DNA from: Agelaius tricolor
Lineage: Eukaryota > Chordata > Aves > Passeriformes > Icteridae
Assembly (NCBI GenBank): GCA_023055355.1
Contig: JALJCS010000004.1
Span: 32,239,744-32,303,743 of the forward strand
DNA length: 64,000 bases
Direction of reading: 5' to 3'
Shown: one piece after another, positions 41,084 through 52,300 of the stretch
Layout of the letters: the number at the start of each line of letters is the position of its first letter
Position numbering within the stretch: the stretch's first letter is position 1
Position numbers and translations under genes: made by a program
Notes under the pieces: model-generated
Databases searched by the model: none
Seen by the model: the letters and a program-made list of their open reading frames with translations, nothing else
Told to the model about the DNA's origin: nothing

Positions 41084-41130
<47 letters not shown>
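41084..41130. repeat. A47 homopolymer
   Basis: This is an uninterrupted run of 47 A residues, by far the longest homopolymer in the window. It could be the tail of a retroposed sequence or an expanded mononucleotide microsatellite. The bases agtaaaaat follow its end (41130-41138) and also occur at 40732-40740, which would fit a target-site duplication around a roughly 390-bp insertion. In such A-rich DNA this may be chance. Confidence 0.95.
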
Positions 41131-41135
<5 letters not shown>

Positions 41136-43389
41136 AATCTGTAGGGGTCTGGAATGCTTCTACCAAAGGATATCTATCTACAAACATAAAAGAGGGAAAT
41201 AAAATTCCATAATTCTAATACAATATTTCCTTGTCACCAATTGTAAATTCCCTTGGCTGCAGTACAATAACAACCTCTGGGAAGCTACTCTTCCAAAAAT
41301 TATAGCTTAAAAAGAAGTTTCAATGCTGGACATCTGTTGGAAAAACTAAGTGCCTCATAGTTTTGCTGGCGAGTTGGTTTTTTTGTTTTTTTTTTTTACT
41401 TACATATTTATTAATTTCCAGTTTTCAGCAGTCCATTGTACCTTTGTTCAACTACAGGGAAAGAACTGTTTAGTTTACAGCACAGTTTTATATGCAAATT
41501 ATATTCAGTAGAGTCTCTACTCATCGTAAGTGTCAACAGGAGAAAAGGCATGACAGATTTAAGGCTTGAGATTTTTTCATAAACTTTGAAGGAACACTGA
41601 AATTACAAAGCACACTGAGCTCACTGTAAAGCATTTTCTCTAAGCATGTGCCAAATGAAGTATATTAAAGCATTTTTTCTTCTAAATGTACTGTGAGACT
41701 TTATGATCCATTTTCTATTTCTACATATTTGAGATAATTAGGAGAGTCCTGTCTTCAGCATGGAGTCAAACTTACAGTTTGCTTAGCTCCCCCTGAACTT
41801 AAGTTTGTTTCTATTCTGTGAAAATATTTCCATTACATTTAGTAACACTGGAGACAAAGCAAGTTTTCAACCCCAAATAAATCAAAATTCAGAAAAACTC
41901 AGAGTTCAAAATGAAGAGATATTTTACTGCCAGTAAGAGGGGGGAAAGTCTTAACAAATCAGCCAGTTGTTGCACTAACAACATCAAATAAAGAAATTGT
42001 AGAGCTTATTCTACCCTTTATCAATAATGCATGGCTGTGCACAGAATTTATAGCTGTTTTCCATCACTGGGTATTGTGCAGTACTAAATTAAGCTGACAA
42101 AATTCAAGGACAGTCCACCCACACAGCTACTGTGAGCCAGCCAGGCCACTTTGAATAAACATTTTAAAGGCATAAAGTGAGTTTTATTAGCAGGCTGAGA
42201 CACAGTTCCTAGTGGACAAAGCATCTCCCTTGAAAAAAATAGAAGAACCTTTAGCAGAAAAAAAAGATGAGTTACTCTTGTACCTCCTCACATGTAGAGA
42301 AACAGCAAAAGGGTAAATAAAAATATATAGGTAACAGCTCAAAACTTCTTAAGATTAAAACATGAAACAAGAGAATTTACTTTCTATACTAGCAACTGAT
42401 GGTCATTCTCAGAAAATCCTGAGAGTTGCTGAATTGGTATCAGGTTCTGACAGCAAAAGAACTAAAAGATGTTTTGGTGGGATTTTTTTTTAATGTTAGG
42501 TTGTTCCAAAGATTAAATGACTTATTTTTTTAATCCTTCACAAGTCTCATAAATCAGAAAAGGACACAAGCTTTTCATCAATATAAAGAATTAGTTACTG
42601 TACTTAAATAGCTCAGCATTTATTGTGGCCATAAAATTGAGGAGTGGGGTCCCTTCTACAGGCCAAATTCACAAAAATATAGTATGGCACAAGTTGGCTG
42701 CTCTTGGTCAGCAGCATCACTTCCAACCAGTGGTCCCAGCACCTGAATGCCTGAAATGCAAGAAAGCATCAAGCAACTTGGAGCACATGAGCTGGCCACC
42801 AGCAGTGTAGGATGCAGACACACGATCTGCACATCCCAGTTTCACCTGGACTCTGCTCTGGCAGTGACCAGTGCACAGGGGGCCTCCACCTGAGCCTCCT
42901 CAGCTTGGGTGCAGACATGGAGTCAGGTGCAACCAGCCACAAGACAGATGGCAGCACCACCAGGAGGTGGGCTTGGGTCACACTGCAGACTTCCACTGCT
43001 GTTTCTTTTACAGTCAGGCTGCACAGCTGGCTTCCCTCTAGAAACTGGCAAGCACAAGGTGACACGGAGACAACTTTTTCATACCCAGAGCACCACTCTA
43101 GGTGGGAACCTCCAGGTCTCTCTGGCAACTGGCATGACAAGATGACTCAGAAAAATCCCTCTGTACAATGTGGGAAGGTGGAAGCTGTAACACAGCATGG
43201 CTGGGCAGCTTGATGGCCTTGTGGCATATTTAAGTACAACCACAAATAAGGGGAGGAAGGATGAAACAGTCAGAGCTTAAGCTACAACTGTTTTACATTA
43301 GTCAAGTGGAAATACTTGGTCAAATAAAAAAAGTGACTGCATTTAATTGTGCAGGTGTTGAGAGAAGAAAATCAACTCTTTTCAGTGGT

Positions 43390-43465
43390 TTGGATTTGAG
43401 CAAAGCTCAACTGCTTTGAGTTTGCTCAAATCCAAATTTTTGCTCAAAATTTGGATTTGAGCAAA
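43390..43465. repeat. 15-bp inverted repeat plus a third direct copy
   Basis: The 15-mer ttggatttgagcaaa at 43390-43404 is followed by its exact reverse complement at 43421-43435 and by another exact direct copy at 43451-43465. The inner bases ctcaa/ttgag extend the first stem. Either outer copy could pair with the middle one, giving two alternative hairpins. Downstream of copies 1 and 3 the words gctcaactgc and gcttaactgc also match at 9 of 10 positions, so copy 3 is part of a short duplication. Confidence 0.9.
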
Positions 43466-44490
43466 GCTTAACTGCACTTACAATACACATTTTCTCAAAA
43501 ATCAGATCTTCCTTGTACATGAAAGTAAATCAGGGACCTCTGAAGCCAACTAATCAGTGTGCAAAACTCCAATTTAACTGGTCCAACAAGCACAGAAAAC
43601 TCAGAAAGGTCAGATAAAAAGACTAAGATAACATAAACAGAAGATAACCAGAAGTGTAAAAAAGCTACAGTTTAAGGATCAGCTAAGCAAGGTAATTGTT
43701 GAGCATTTGTATTTCAACCAGTCTATATTTTCATCTGTCAGAAGTGCAAGACTTTGTTCATAAGGTTGGTTGCTGTTTCAAATATTTTCCCTCTTAAATA
43801 GGCTGAGTTTCTTCTGTGAAAAGTGAAAATGCTTTAAGTGTCATGATATTGCAGTAAATCCTTTCTTTTTACTAAAATCAAAGCTTAATTAAGGCTACAG
43901 GACGCAGCTTTGAGAAACCCAAGGCAATCCCAATGAAGCAACCATGGTTTTATAAATGGAAATTAATTTTAATAAGTCTGTTGCTCATCTCCCATTGCCA
44001 AAGTCTGTGATCCAATTAGAAGTGCAGTGCTTTAATCATCTGCACAGGGATCACATTCAGTGAAGTTCAGAAATAGACAAAATGCTTTTGGGCCCTCCCC
44101 ATGGAATGTATCACACCAGTGAGATGCTGGCTTTGTAACACACTGGCAAAAATCACTGAGGTGTTCACATTAGTATTTCAAGGTATCAGTATCTGTACAA
44201 ATGCAAAATGCCTTGAGCACAATGAAATGTTGTGTTACATGCCATCATGCCACACCCAGTTTTCTAACACTCTGCTTTGAGGAAATAAATTAAGCCCACT
44301 TTTCCCAAGACTTGCTAAATTACTAACCCTACCTTGTGTACTAACATTTACTTGGTAGCACATCTCTGTGCTGATGGCTACTGCCAATAATGCCTGTGCT
44401 CCCCTGCCCTCTGTGTGTGCCCAGAGCTACTGATGCAGCAGGACAGCTCACCATGCCACTCTGTGTAGGGACAAGCAAAGATACATGTAA

Positions 44491-44520
44491 ATGTATGTAT
44501 GTATGTAACTTGGGGGGGGG
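44491..44520. repeat. (ATGT)n microsatellite followed by G9
   Basis: Four ATGT units at 44491-44506 are followed shortly by a run of nine G residues at 44512-44520. The whole is short and likely to vary in length. Confidence 0.8.
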
Positions 44521-46658
44521 ACCTAAACTCAGAGTGCCTGAAAAGGAATATCTTCATCTTCCTCCTCTCCATACGCACAGCTTTGTGACAAGTCACTGAG
44601 AAGAGTCCACTTCTCAGTGACTGTACCTGGTGCTCCTGTGCTTTCCGAGGCAGTCAGCAATCATCCCTATTGTCAGCTCCCTGAGAGCCCCTACAAGTCT
44701 GCTATGGATTTTCCAGCCTTTCTGCAATCTCTTCCCCTCTCTCTGCATGTGTTTCCCTACAGCACCCTCCTCTCAATTCACACCCTATACCTCGCAGGGC
44801 CACGCACTGCACCCCACTGGACACAAAGGCTGTAACTGCACTACATTACTGGCACCTGCTGCAGTGCACTGGTAGGGCTGGCGGTCTGAAAAAGGCAACC
44901 TGAGAGCTCCTCTGGGCATATATGTACACATTTCCTTAATTTAGAAGCCCATGCTTGGCTGAGGGTGTCCACTTCTACAGCCAGGACACGGCTGCAGCAC
45001 ACAGCCACACAGGAACTGCAACCAGCCTAATCACAGCAACAGTAAAGTTTCCTTATTTTGCCTGTTCCAAGCATTTCTCCTGCTGCATCAAAACACTTTT
45101 TTGCCACCAGCAAAGATAAAATCCACAAATGCTAATGCTTTTCCAGTAAAAGAATAATCTCCAGAAGAGCAAGAGCCCAGGAACACGCAAGTGAAGAACA
45201 GCATCCTCCCAGGAGGAACAGACACTGCCCCATGGGCAAGAGCCCAGGGCCAATCCAAAATGTGCTGGTATGAGACCTGCAGAGGAAGTGTACATAGGCT
45301 TCCCAATCATGGCAGCTTGTCTACTGCAGAACCCTCTGCCCCCTTCCTGAAGTGCTTTTACATAGCAGAGCCAGAGAGTCAGTGGAGTCCAGGTGTTTCC
45401 AGCTACACACACACTTCCACATCTAAATGGGAAGTTCACAGAGTAATGAAAAATGGCAGGAGATCTGCTTTTCCACACTTACTCAGTTTCAAAATTTGAG
45501 GAAAATCAGCTGGTGTCCTCATGTCTTTGGAATCACTAGATTCAGGAGCCCTTTACCCGCCCCATAAGCTGGCAGGAATTCAAATCCACACATGTAAGCA
45601 CCACATTTACTCCACAGTCAAAAGTGAGACAAGCTCTCCACACTCAAAAGCCAAACAAGCTGTCTCCACTGTTTGTTTACACTCTGATTAAAGCTGCAAA
45701 AGCAGCAGAAGAAAAGCAATTAGCCATCCCAGGTAGTCACAACTGTCAAGAGACTAAATCCTTCCTCTTCAAAAGAGAAGTTCAGTTTTAGGTGTGTCTT
45801 ACCTCTCATCCAACTCTGCAGCATATTGCAGTGCATGCAATAAGGTGGGCAGGCAGTGACACTCTAAGTGTAAATAAAAACAGGATTCAACTGCCACTTC
45901 AAACAGCAGCTGTCAAACCTGAGGCAATTCAGCAGTCAGCAGCAAAGAGCCTTTACACAGCCTTTACTTATCTGGGTTTCCTTTCTTAGAGATTTCATTC
46001 AGGCCACCCCTTTGGTGTTGCTCTTAACATGATCTTTGCACAGAAAAGAGAAAAAAAAATCTATATAGCCCTGTCCTGCTGGTCACCGTAACAACTCTGC
46101 AGTGGTAAGAGGCCACACTGCTCACTGGGCACAGCATAACCCTGGTACTGACTGACTCTGTCAGTCTGCTCTGTGGCTGGTCTGCTGTGCTGCTGACAAA
46201 ATGCAGCAGCCCTACAGTGCAGCTGATAATGCAACCACGAATCCCAAAGATGCACAGGAAACATGGTGACAGATCACAGCAGCAGTCCTAGTCAAAGCAG
46301 AATGGTCACTTTTCTGGCTACAGTTATGTTTAGCTTCATAGCCTTATTTTTCCTGGTGGTGAATTGATCTCAGCATGGCATTCTATAGGGACTGAAGACC
46401 ACTACTACTAAATAATTCTAATACATAGATAGAAGAGCTAAGGCATGTGAATGGAAAGATATACAAGCACTTAAGAGTGCTTGCATAGCACTTGCATAGA
46501 ATTAGTGATATAGGAAAAGAAAATAAATTGTTTCTTCATGGATGCTTCTTGAAATTGCATGGATTTTGTCTTTTACTGAAGCCAGTGAATTTGCTTATAA
46601 TCAACAAATAATGATAGCTGGGTCCAATACAAGACCTCAGATTCATGTACTTTTGAGC

Positions 46659-47233
46659 TGACTTTGACTAAGGTGGAGTTCATTTTCCTCACAATAGCTG
46701 ATAAAAAGCTATGTTTTAGATTTTTGCTGGTAACAGGATTGATAACACATGGACATTTTAGTTATTGCTGAGTTCATGCATAGTGACAAGGCCTTTTTTG
46801 GTCCTCATCCCACATCACCAGCAAGGAGGCTGGGGGTGCACAAGGAACTGGGAGGGAACACAGCCAGGACAGATAACCCCAGCTGACCAAAGTGATATTC
46901 TAGACTATATGGCATCGCACTCAGCATATGAAGAGGGAAGAAGGAAGAGGGAACATTTGTAGTGATCGCGTTTGTCTTCCCAAATCATCTTCATGCGTGA
47001 AGGGGCCTGGCTTTCCTGGGATGGCTGAACACCTGCCTGCTCATGGGAAGTGGTGAATTAATTCCTTGTTTTGCTTTGCTTCTGTGCATGGATTTTGCTT
47101 TCCATATTAAACTGTCTTTGTCTTAATGCACAAGTTTTTCACTTTTACTCTTCTGATTCTCTCCCCCATCAGAGTGAGCAAGTGAGTGAGCGAGCAAGTG
47201 AGTGAGCAAGTGGCTGTATTGGACAAAACCACA
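46659..47233 (+). mobile_element. Endogenous retrovirus LTR, apparently solo
   Basis: The order of blocks matches, from memory, a very common avian LTR. It has a 5' gactttgactaagg segment, a tataccct-type promoter region now reading catatgaag (46925-46933), and the conserved ggaattaatt-type block in reverse sense near 47052. A polyadenylation-like ATTAAA at 47106-47111 is followed by a GT-rich stretch, then ctcccccat and gagtgagc repeats leading to a terminal aaaccaca. TG starts at 46659 and CA ends at 47233. The flanking tgagc and atagc share only three of five bases, so the target-site duplication is unproven. No retroviral coding sequence adjoins it. The promoter word is mutated, so it is probably inactive. 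Confidence 0.85.
47172..47213. repeat. GAGT/GAGC/AAGT microsatellite inside an LTR
   Basis: About ten consecutive tetranucleotides vary between gagt, gagc and aagt. The LTR type normally carries only a few gagtgagc units near its 3' end, so this looks like an expansion of the LTR's own motif. Confidence 0.8.
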
Positions 47234-48940
47234 ATAGCTTGATTAGAGACCAAGAGGTGGGACTAGGACAGCCTGTGGAATCTGTCTTCTTCCCTCTGCC
47301 CTGGCAAAAGAAATAACATCTTACCTTAAAAGACTGTAACAGAAGTGCCAGTCTCTATTTTCCTTTAGGCCTTTTTAAACATCAGAAATAATGCAGCAGA
47401 TTCAGCTAATTCAATGTGTCAGCATGTGACAGCACATTCAGGAACCTGAGAGTTATCCTACAAGAAGAGAAGTTAAAAGCACCAATTAGTCCATATGTTC
47501 TGCAATATATCTTGTGCTTCAAACTGCTGATGCCTAGTAGAGCCATGCTGCTGAAGAATGAAGAAATTACCACAAAAATGAAAGGCTAAGTTATTTTTGT
47601 TTCCAAGGTAAAGTGCTCAAGCACATTTTGGCTACAGCACCATGGTGGGAAAGCATGCATATTGCAATAGCTGTGTCACCCTGCCCTGCCTTCCCAATTT
47701 AAATCTTTGTTCAAACAACAGTCCATGTGAATCCACAGAAACTAAGTTCCAGGCATATCAGGATACACCAGCCACACCAGTTACAGAAACAGAGCAGTAA
47801 ATGTTTATAACCTGGATTTGTTTGAACTGGGAAATGCATCAGAAGCCCATGTGAGCTAAGTATTAGCACATTATAAGCAAGGATCTTGTCATATGTGGAA
47901 GACACATGGAGGTACTATATAAACTAGAGGAAAAGGAGAAACATTTTACAGATGGACTTGGTTCATTCCCCTGGATAGGCTTTTTGCAGAATTCTCACCT
48001 TGCAAGCACTCAACCCATACTGAGTGAAGCTGCAGCAGAGTTAATGCCTGCACCACTACAGCACATAAGGCAGCTCTCTTCCTCCGCAATAATTCAGCAG
48101 AGATATTCCACCACTAAGGTTTAGATACTTGTTTTTCAGCTCCAACCCATTTGGTGTGTTCAATCCTCCAAATGAGCAAACTTCCCAAAACTAGAGGCAC
48201 ACACACACAGGCACACACAGAGACAGGACAGGGCTCCTTGCACTGAGATATCCTGCCTCAGGGCCACTCATGAGTACAGTCCAACAGCTGCACCCTGATG
48301 TGGTGCTGATGTGTAACAGTTGCACAGGGACACCACTTTGATATCTGACAGCTACAGAGTGATGGGCCAGCAGAAAAACTTATCTATAGCATGGTTACTC
48401 TAGAGAGCTTTAAAGATTATTTTCAGGTAAAAGACACTTCTTATCATCCAAGTTGTTAAGTACTTCCCTTAAGCATTGGTACGAACATAAGTGACCTCTG
48501 TCCCAGTTTGTAAAGCTATAGAGATGAGGGCTTAATGGAGTGCATGCAAATCATAGAGTTTTTATTATAAACTAATAAAAAAATCTAGCATTGAAAGCAC
48601 ATCATAGGCCAATGTGCCATACAGACAAATATATTGTTCTAATGCTACACTGTTTACAAATCCTTAAAAAAGCCTTGTAAGGGTTAATTATCTGCATAAA
48701 CTTCAATAAAAAGTAGCATTTGAAGGGAAACTACAAGGGTCCATGTCTTTCAGAGAAGTGGGGGGGGGGAAAATAAGTTGGACACCTACATTTGTTAAAA
48801 ACACAGAAATCCAAAAGTCCCAAGCAATTTCTTCCCCCCTCCTGTTTCTAACACTTTCTCAATACATTGACTTTTAATTTTAGCTATATGTGTAAAATAT
48901 GAGTATAGTAGAAACAGACGATCCTCCAGACAGGGAATAA
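47234..48940. other. Non-coding spacer between two LTRs
   Basis: No gene or retroviral coding remnant was seen. The spacer contains a short CA-rich run at 48198-48219 and a G10 run at 48760-48769. Confidence 0.6.
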
Positions 48941-49318
48941 TGTACATTGACTCCAATGACTTCAGGAGGCTGAGCAAATGCTTTATTAACGTATACTATA
49001 TTACAGTAATAATATACTAAACTATAGACTAAAAAGATACTATACTAAAGAATACTATACTAAAAAAGATACTAAAGAAAAATCTGGAGACAGGACACAG
49101 ATTTGACCCAACTGGCCAAGGAAACAAAACCTTCACCAGTGTCCAATAACCAAATCACTTTTGGTAAACAATCTCCATAACATGTTCCACATGTGCCAAA
49201 CAACAGGAACACCAAGTAGAGATTTGTTTTCTCTTCTTCTCTGAGCTTCTCACTGCCTTCCCCAGGAAAAATCCTGGGAGAAAGAATTTTGTCTCCCTCT
49301 GTGAATGTGAATACCACA
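48941..49318 (-). mobile_element. Endogenous retrovirus LTR, apparently solo
   Basis: Read on the minus strand, the element starts TGTGGTATTCAC and passes through blocks (ctgggag/ctcccag hairpin near 49262-49281, the ccaataaccaaatca segment near 49142) that match, from memory, a songbird LTR. It carries AATAAA at 48982-48987 in minus sense and probably ends in TGTACA at 48941. The segment before the polyadenylation signal is a run of ACTATACTAAA-like words (48990-49076), which I also recall in this LTR type. The flanks aataa and tatga match at only three of five bases, so the left end is approximate. A minus-strand open frame (49072-49317) lies wholly inside the LTR and is not a gene. Confidence 0.8.
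48990..49076. repeat. ACTATACTAAA-type imperfect tandem repeat
   Basis: Words such as gatactatactaaag and aatactatactaaa recur with small changes. The array lies within the LTR next to its polyadenylation signal and is probably a built-in, variable part of it. Confidence 0.75.
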
Positions 49319-52300
49319 TATGAATGTTTTATACACCAAGTTACCTATTCATGATACCTTAAAAATGCCTTTCTTATCATGGAGGTATATTCTAAGCTGA
49401 TTACAAACATCTCCATTTACATAATAATAAAGACTTCAATTGCATACAGAAATTTGAGATTATAGGAAACAAATAATATCCTTGGATCTCTATATTCACA
49501 GATTATAGGAAGTACCACAACCACTGCTCTTCTCTATAACCTCCTCCATTACACTCCTCTATAAAGCGCTACAGCACTTCCCAGATGTTCAGTCTGCAAA
49601 GTTATACCAGTCATACACCTATATACAGTCATACCCAGTCATACACCTGTTCAAGGACACAAAACCCTGTCTTTCAAACCCCTGCTGCCATATGTCCCTA
49701 TACCATGGAGTCAAGATCAGCCAGGTGTTTCTCATGAGTTATTTTTTCCAACAGATGTCACATTCCGCTCATTGTCCCACAGCTAGCATAAACTCCTTAC
49801 CAGACACTCTGTGTAATTTAGCTGAAGAGAGTTTATGCCCACACCTGTTCCACATCAGTCTAAAAACACAGAAACTGTTCAACTCCAAAGGCTAGAACCA
49901 GGACAGGGCTTGAGCCTCAAGATGAACTAGTAGCAATGTTGGGGGAATTTTTCCTTTTTGTCAAAGAGGTATGATTGAAAGTCAGAAATCCTTCGGGAGC
50001 TGAGACTTATCATGTACCTGACTGTTTTCCACACCAGATGGAAAGAATGCTTCTGTTTTACTTTTTACCCCAAACAAATCACAGCATGCATGCGTACACA
50101 ATCATCTGACTCCTACACATCCAAGCATGACCAAAACGAAAAACAGTACACTGAAAAAATGGGTACATTTTTTCCCTTAAGGGAAGAACAAACCACACCT
50201 AACAGGTATTAATAAAAACACCAAACATCAGAAAACATTCTGTTACAATGGGTATTTAAAATAATATATGTAACACTAAGCAAAATTTTGATCTGTACAA
50301 AATAGATGTAGTATCTCACATAAAAAAGTAATTGTTCTTCTAAACTGCCTCACACATGGCAATCTCATTTTATTTCCAGCCAGCAAATTTACTCAGTGAT
50401 TAGCATAACTGAGTATTAAGCACAAGGAAAGAAAAGCAGAAATGAAAACAAACATGGTCAAACAGTTAAGCGGACATATTGAATATACAACAGGAGTCCA
50501 TTTGCTGATAAAGTTGTAATTTTTACATAAAGTTTCAACCTTCATAACATTTTAGATATAAGTTAAACTTGCTATGCAACAGATATTCCTTAAGGTCCCT
50601 AAGACATGGTGTCAATTTTTAACGAAAGTTCCACATCTCACAGCGTACTTCACCAGCCTGACAAGTCACCAGATGGGTAACACACGCATTCCATCTTCTC
50701 TCCTTTTCCATCCTAGCACTGTTGAACACCTCCGCCCACACGCTCCTCCAACACACACACTTCCCTCCAGCAGACAGCAGCCTGATTCACTTATCTAAAG
50801 AGGAATTTATGCTGGCCTGAGAAAACACCAGCCCCCTCAATTGCAAGGACATGCCTAGATTGCTTATTGAGATATGCCTCAGATGATGTGTCCAACAAGC
50901 ACTGCTAAGTCAGCTAGAGATGTCCTGTGTAGCACCAGAGGGGCAGTTACATTCTTGGTGTGAAGGAGACATTTTTTAAAAATAAATTTGAATGCAACAT
51001 TTTCAGTGGTGAAGGCACTATTTCCTGGTGAACATGTTCTACACTTTGGGACAGGAAAGCCTTTAAGTAGTCAAAAGCACTATTCAGCCTTGGTACATTT
51101 CACTGACAGAAGTTCTCATAATTACTAAAGGAAATAACTAAGGCTGTGTCTGGGTGGCACAAAGCACCATGCTAATTACCGTTTGAGAGACACTAATTAA
51201 TCCGGGCAGGGCACCACAGTAACATGACTGCTCTCCCTTGGGAATCTCACAATGTTGATGTATTGCCATTTGGACACCTGCCTCCCACCCCGAGCAGTCT
51301 CTTTCACACAAAAGAGTCTTACACCAAAGATGAGCCCTCCATAGAGGGGTGTTTCCTCTCAGAAACTGTGTGTTTCATTAAAATCTACCACCTTCAGCAC
51401 ACAATACTGAGCTGTACACTGCACCAATTCTTGAAAAACAGTAAAATAACCGACAAGCAATTACTGAGCATCCTCGGCTGCTAGGAGGAGGAATGTGAGA
51501 GGGTATACCTACAGACAGTATCCCGAGCTCCAGAAGAAAATGTTCAGGTTAGCATCTCAGAGGAGCTATGTGTAATGATAATGGTGACTGTCGACAATCA
51601 ATCAGCTGTGGCATTCACGCCGCATTTTAACAGACACGTTTAAAACGGACCAAGGAGAAACCCTCTAGCACTAGTGCAAATGTTCTCCATTTTGTAAGCT
51701 CCAAGTAGCAGGTAATAGTGTGCTTGTTAGCAGGGTGGAAGTTAAATTGTTGCCAAAGTGACTTTGTCTTCAACTTTCTGGAGATAAAACAAGTCCGGGG
51801 CTAAAGCCAGAACACTTTATCTACTGTACCTGATGCCACCTCTTGGTACCCAGACATGCTCTTCACGTACTTCAAATGGACTTTGATCTTCTTTTGAATT
51901 GTTAAAACACGTTCAATAACGAATAATGTACCCAGCAGTAGCTTAAAGCACCTGTCCCAATAGGAACTGGTTTTTGAACAACCAAAGAGTAATAGGGAAG
52001 GGGAACACCTGATACACAATACAACCTGCAGCAGAACACAGCCTCCTACCTGTCCACAATAAAGAATGAAAGACACAGAAGGGTCATTCCATGTGGCACA
52101 AACAAACCATAGTCAGAGAAGTACTGCCATGCACAACAGATAATTTCAGATACTGAAGAGCCCCTATCCAGTCCTGTCCCCTCTTTCTTCTCCCCACAAA
52201 TATTTATTTTAAAATGAATAATTTTCGAAACAATCCTGTTCTTATGGTTTCTCTCAACAGACACAGACCTTCTGCAGAACACAGTCCCATGAATTCAGGA

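Larger units (their letters stand above)
41131..46658. other. Non-coding stretch, no gene supported
   Basis: No gene could be supported. The stretch holds the hairpin cluster at 43390-43465, an (ATGT)n run plus G9 at 44491-44520, and an 8-bp inverted repeat (caagcact/agtgcttg) at 46464-46483. It also holds GC-richer blocks at about 42700-43210 and 44380-45400 in which open frames are slightly longer (up to 141 codons) but overlap each other on both strands, as expected from base composition. Confidence 0.6.
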
